From Gammaproteobacteria bacterium (lineage in GTDB: Bacteria; Pseudomonadota; Gammaproteobacteria; GCA-001735895), in NCBI GenBank assembly GCA_021767985.1, contig JAASSH010000090.1, positions 1-7,554 of the forward strand: a DNA stretch of 7,554 nucleotides. Direction: 5' to 3'. The notes beneath the pieces are model-generated. The model did no database searches, had not been told where the DNA came from, and saw only the letters and a list, made by a program, of their open reading frames with translations. This document shows, one piece after another, positions 6,190-7,554 of this stretch (the stretch's first letter is position 1; every line of letters starts with the position of its first letter). The position numbers and the translations under genes are program-made.

Positions 6190-6912
6190 TTAGTTCGCGC
6201 CCGCGGCTTGCAGAATTTGAACCATGTCGTGGTAGCCGTAGTTGCGCGCCAGTTGCAGCGGCGTCGAGCCGTGCCCATCCGGCAGGTTAACGTCGGCGCC
6301 GGCTTCGACCAGGGCTTTCAGTGTCGCCGTATGCCGGGCTCCGCCATCCCCCAGCACGATGGATTCGATCAACGCGGTCCATTTCAGATTGTTGACGTGG
6401 TCGAGCGGTGCGCCCGCATCGATCAGGGTTTGCACGATCTCCACGTGCCCGAGATGGGCCGCGGCGATCAGCGCGGTTCCCTGGTAGCGACTGGTTATGT
6501 TGCCGGGTTTACAACCCAGCTGCAGCGAGAGGCGCAGCGTTTCGAGATCGTTGGCGACCGCGGCGATGGTCAGGATGTCGTAATAATCGCTTTCGAGTGC
6601 ATTCGCATCCGCGCCGGCGGCGACCAGCCTGCGCATCGCCGCATGGTTTCCACGATAAGCAGCGACATGCAGCGCGCTGCGGCCGTGGGCGTCGCGCTGA
6701 TCGATATTCGTCGTCGACTCCAGCGCCTGCGCGAGAGCTTCATCATTCTGCTGCACCACGGCGCGAAACAGGCCCGAGTAGCTGGTTAGCTCGAAGTCGG
6801 AGGGCGGGGTTTGCGCGACAGCGCTCGACAGCCAGCCGAGACCGATCAGCAGCGCGGCCAGCCGGCATGACTGCAGGCTACCGCGGGTCGGCAAGGTCGG
6901 CTGTACCGACAT
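6190..6912 (-). CDS. Exported ankyrin-repeat protein
   Basis: A 240-residue protein that should act outside the cytoplasm, most likely in the periplasm, as a protein-binding scaffold. From ATG 6912 the N-terminus has a basic stretch (R10, R17), a hydrophobic core (LAALLIGLGWLSS, 18-30) and an AVA-QT signal peptidase I-like site near residues 31-35. Ankyrin repeats follow from about residue 45 to the C-terminus, roughly six: clear ones are HGRSALHVAAYRGNHAAMRR (76-95), GTALIAAAHLGHVEIVQTLI (145-164) and HGSTPLQLARNYGYHDMVQI (214-233), with weaker ones at 45-73, 108-140 and 175-210. It has no catalytic domain. An upstream ATG at 6957 would bury the signal peptide and overlap the preceding gene. 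The start lies one base after the stop of the desulfurase-like gene, so translation is probably coupled. Its 3' end faces the third permease across 18 bases. The binding partner is unknown. Confidence 0.9.
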   Translation of the reverse strand: MSVQPTLPTRGSLQSCRLAALLIGLGWLSSAVAQTPPSDFELTSYSGLFRAVVQQNDEALAQALESTTNIDQRDAHGRSALHVAAYRGNHAAMRRLVAAGADANALESDYYDILTIAAVANDLETLRLSLQLGCKPGNITSRYQGTALIAAAHLGHVEIVQTLIDAGAPLDHVNNLKWTALIESIVLGDGGARHTATLKALVEAGADVNLPDGHGSTPLQLARNYGYHDMVQILQAAGAN

Positions 6913-6913
6913 G

Positions 6914-7554
6914 TCAAAGCGCCGAGTCCAGCGCACGCAGTATGCGGTCGACCTCATCCTGGTTACCGTAATGCACCAGCGACAGGCGAATCACGCCATC
7001 GTCCGGATCGATGCCGAGATCGGAAATCAGCCGGTGCGCGTAAAAGTTGCCGTGCTCGGTACCGATACCGGCGTCCTGTAACTTGCGCGTCAGCTCCGCG
7101 GCGCTTTGCTTGAGCGGTCTGAAGGCGATCGTGGGCGCGCGGTCGTTATCGCGGGTGTGAGTTTTACCGAGCAGTCGCAGATCGGCGCGATGCTGGATAA
7201 AATCGAGGATTGGCGCTGCCAGTTCGTTCTCGTGTTGCAGTACCAGCTGATGGATTTCGTCGAGGCGCGCGTTGCTGCTTTTATCGCTGGCGCCGAAGTG
7301 ATGGCGGTGCAGTTCGTCGAAATAATCCAGCACCCCGGCACAGCCCGCAACCTGCGCATGCTGCGGCCCCGCGGGATTGAAATCCTTGGCCGGGTTGCCG
7401 CTGTTGAAATAATGTGCCTGCGAGGTCATGTCACCATGGATGTCCTGGTTGATATACATCAGGCCCTGGTGCGGACCGTACACCTTGTACAGGCTGAACG
7501 CGTAACCGTCTACCCCGAGCGCTTTCATATCGCAAATATGGTGTGGCGCGTAGG
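6914..7554 (-). CDS. PLP-dependent aminotransferase class V / cysteine desulfurase-like protein, 5' end outside the window
   Basis: The C-terminal part of a fold-type I PLP enzyme of the class V family (cysteine desulfurase and relatives). The frame runs off the right edge, reading YAPHHICDMKALGVD before the internal Met at 7526-7528, so that ATG is not the start. The PLP-lysine motif SLYKVYGPHQG is present, with the lysine codon at 7484-7486. The C-terminal domain ends with GTEHGNFYAHRL, then GVIRLSLVHYGNQDEVDRIL, which recalls the desulfurase-like VC1184 type (TIGR01976) more than housekeeping IscS or SufS. No obvious mobile cysteine loop with a conserved Cys is visible between the lysine and the C-terminus (the only Cys, in VAGCAG, sits too early), so genuine desulfurase activity is uncertain. 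The stop TGA (6916-6914) is one base before the ATG of the exported ankyrin gene, suggesting one transcript. Confident on family, not on reaction. Confidence 0.9.
   Translation of the reverse strand, partial: YAPHHICDMKALGVDGYAFSLYKVYGPHQGLMYINQDIHGDMTSQAHYFNSGNPAKDFNPAGPQHAQVAGCAGVLDYFDELHRHHFGASDKSSNARLDEIHQLVLQHENELAAPILDFIQHRADLRLLGKTHTRDNDRAPTIAFRPLKQSAAELTRKLQDAGIGTEHGNFYAHRLISDLGIDPDDGVIRLSLVHYGNQDEVDRILRALDSAL

Noticed and set aside
6171..6204. GC-rich inverted repeats between the third permease and the ankyrin gene (6171-6176 with 6199-6204; 6185-6189 with 6197-6201) as a bidirectional terminator.
   Set aside because: The stems are only 5-6 bp, compete with each other, overlap coding sequence and have no flanking T-run on either strand.
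7526..7528. Minus-strand ATG as the start of the aminotransferase gene.
   Set aside because: The frame continues upstream with APHHICDM, a normal lead-in to the PLP-lysine region, and an enzyme of this family needs about 200 more N-terminal residues.

Overview
The window looks like chromosomal DNA of a free-living Proteobacterium, most likely a gammaproteobacterium. It is GC-rich, the genes are tightly packed with overlaps, there are GTG and TTG starts, and the gene set is typical of environmental strains: a PAS-GGDEF diguanylate cyclase, EamA permeases and a Rieske oxygenase. The taxonomic call is an inference from style and content; no marker gene is present. I see no rRNA, tRNA, CRISPR array, insertion sequence or phage gene.

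Layout. (1) Bases 1-1112 (+) hold the 3' part of a PAS-PAS-coiled coil-GGDEF signalling gene, closed by a long stem-loop that contains its stop codon. (2) Bases 1180-4208 (+) are a compact run of three transporters: two 10-TM EamA/DMT permeases in tandem, then a 12-TM MFS permease resembling the oxalate:formate antiporter (OFA) type, which overlaps the preceding gene by 8 bases. (3) Bases 4155-5216 (-) encode a Rieske [2Fe-2S] non-haem iron oxygenase alpha subunit, convergent with the MFS gene and sharing 54 bases with it. (4) Bases 5275-6171 (+) encode a third EamA permease, divergent from the oxygenase across a very short gap. (5) Bases 6190-7554 (-) hold an exported ankyrin-repeat protein directly downstream of a PLP-dependent cysteine-desulfurase-like enzyme that runs off the right edge.

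How the genes may work together. The oxygenase is enclosed by four small-molecule permeases, which suggests uptake or efflux of an organic solute that it oxidises, or of the product. No ferredoxin, reductase or regulator accompanies it here, so the electron donor must come from elsewhere and the substrate cannot be named from the sequence. The desulfurase-like gene and the ankyrin gene are separated by one base and very likely form one transcript. The cyclase appears to be an independent unit that ends at the stem-loop. I found no system that is clearly unprecedented. The observations most worth checking are the orphan oxygenase in a transporter cluster, its Glu at a position usually Asp, the codon-registered convergent overlap, and the large stem-loop at 1073-1120.
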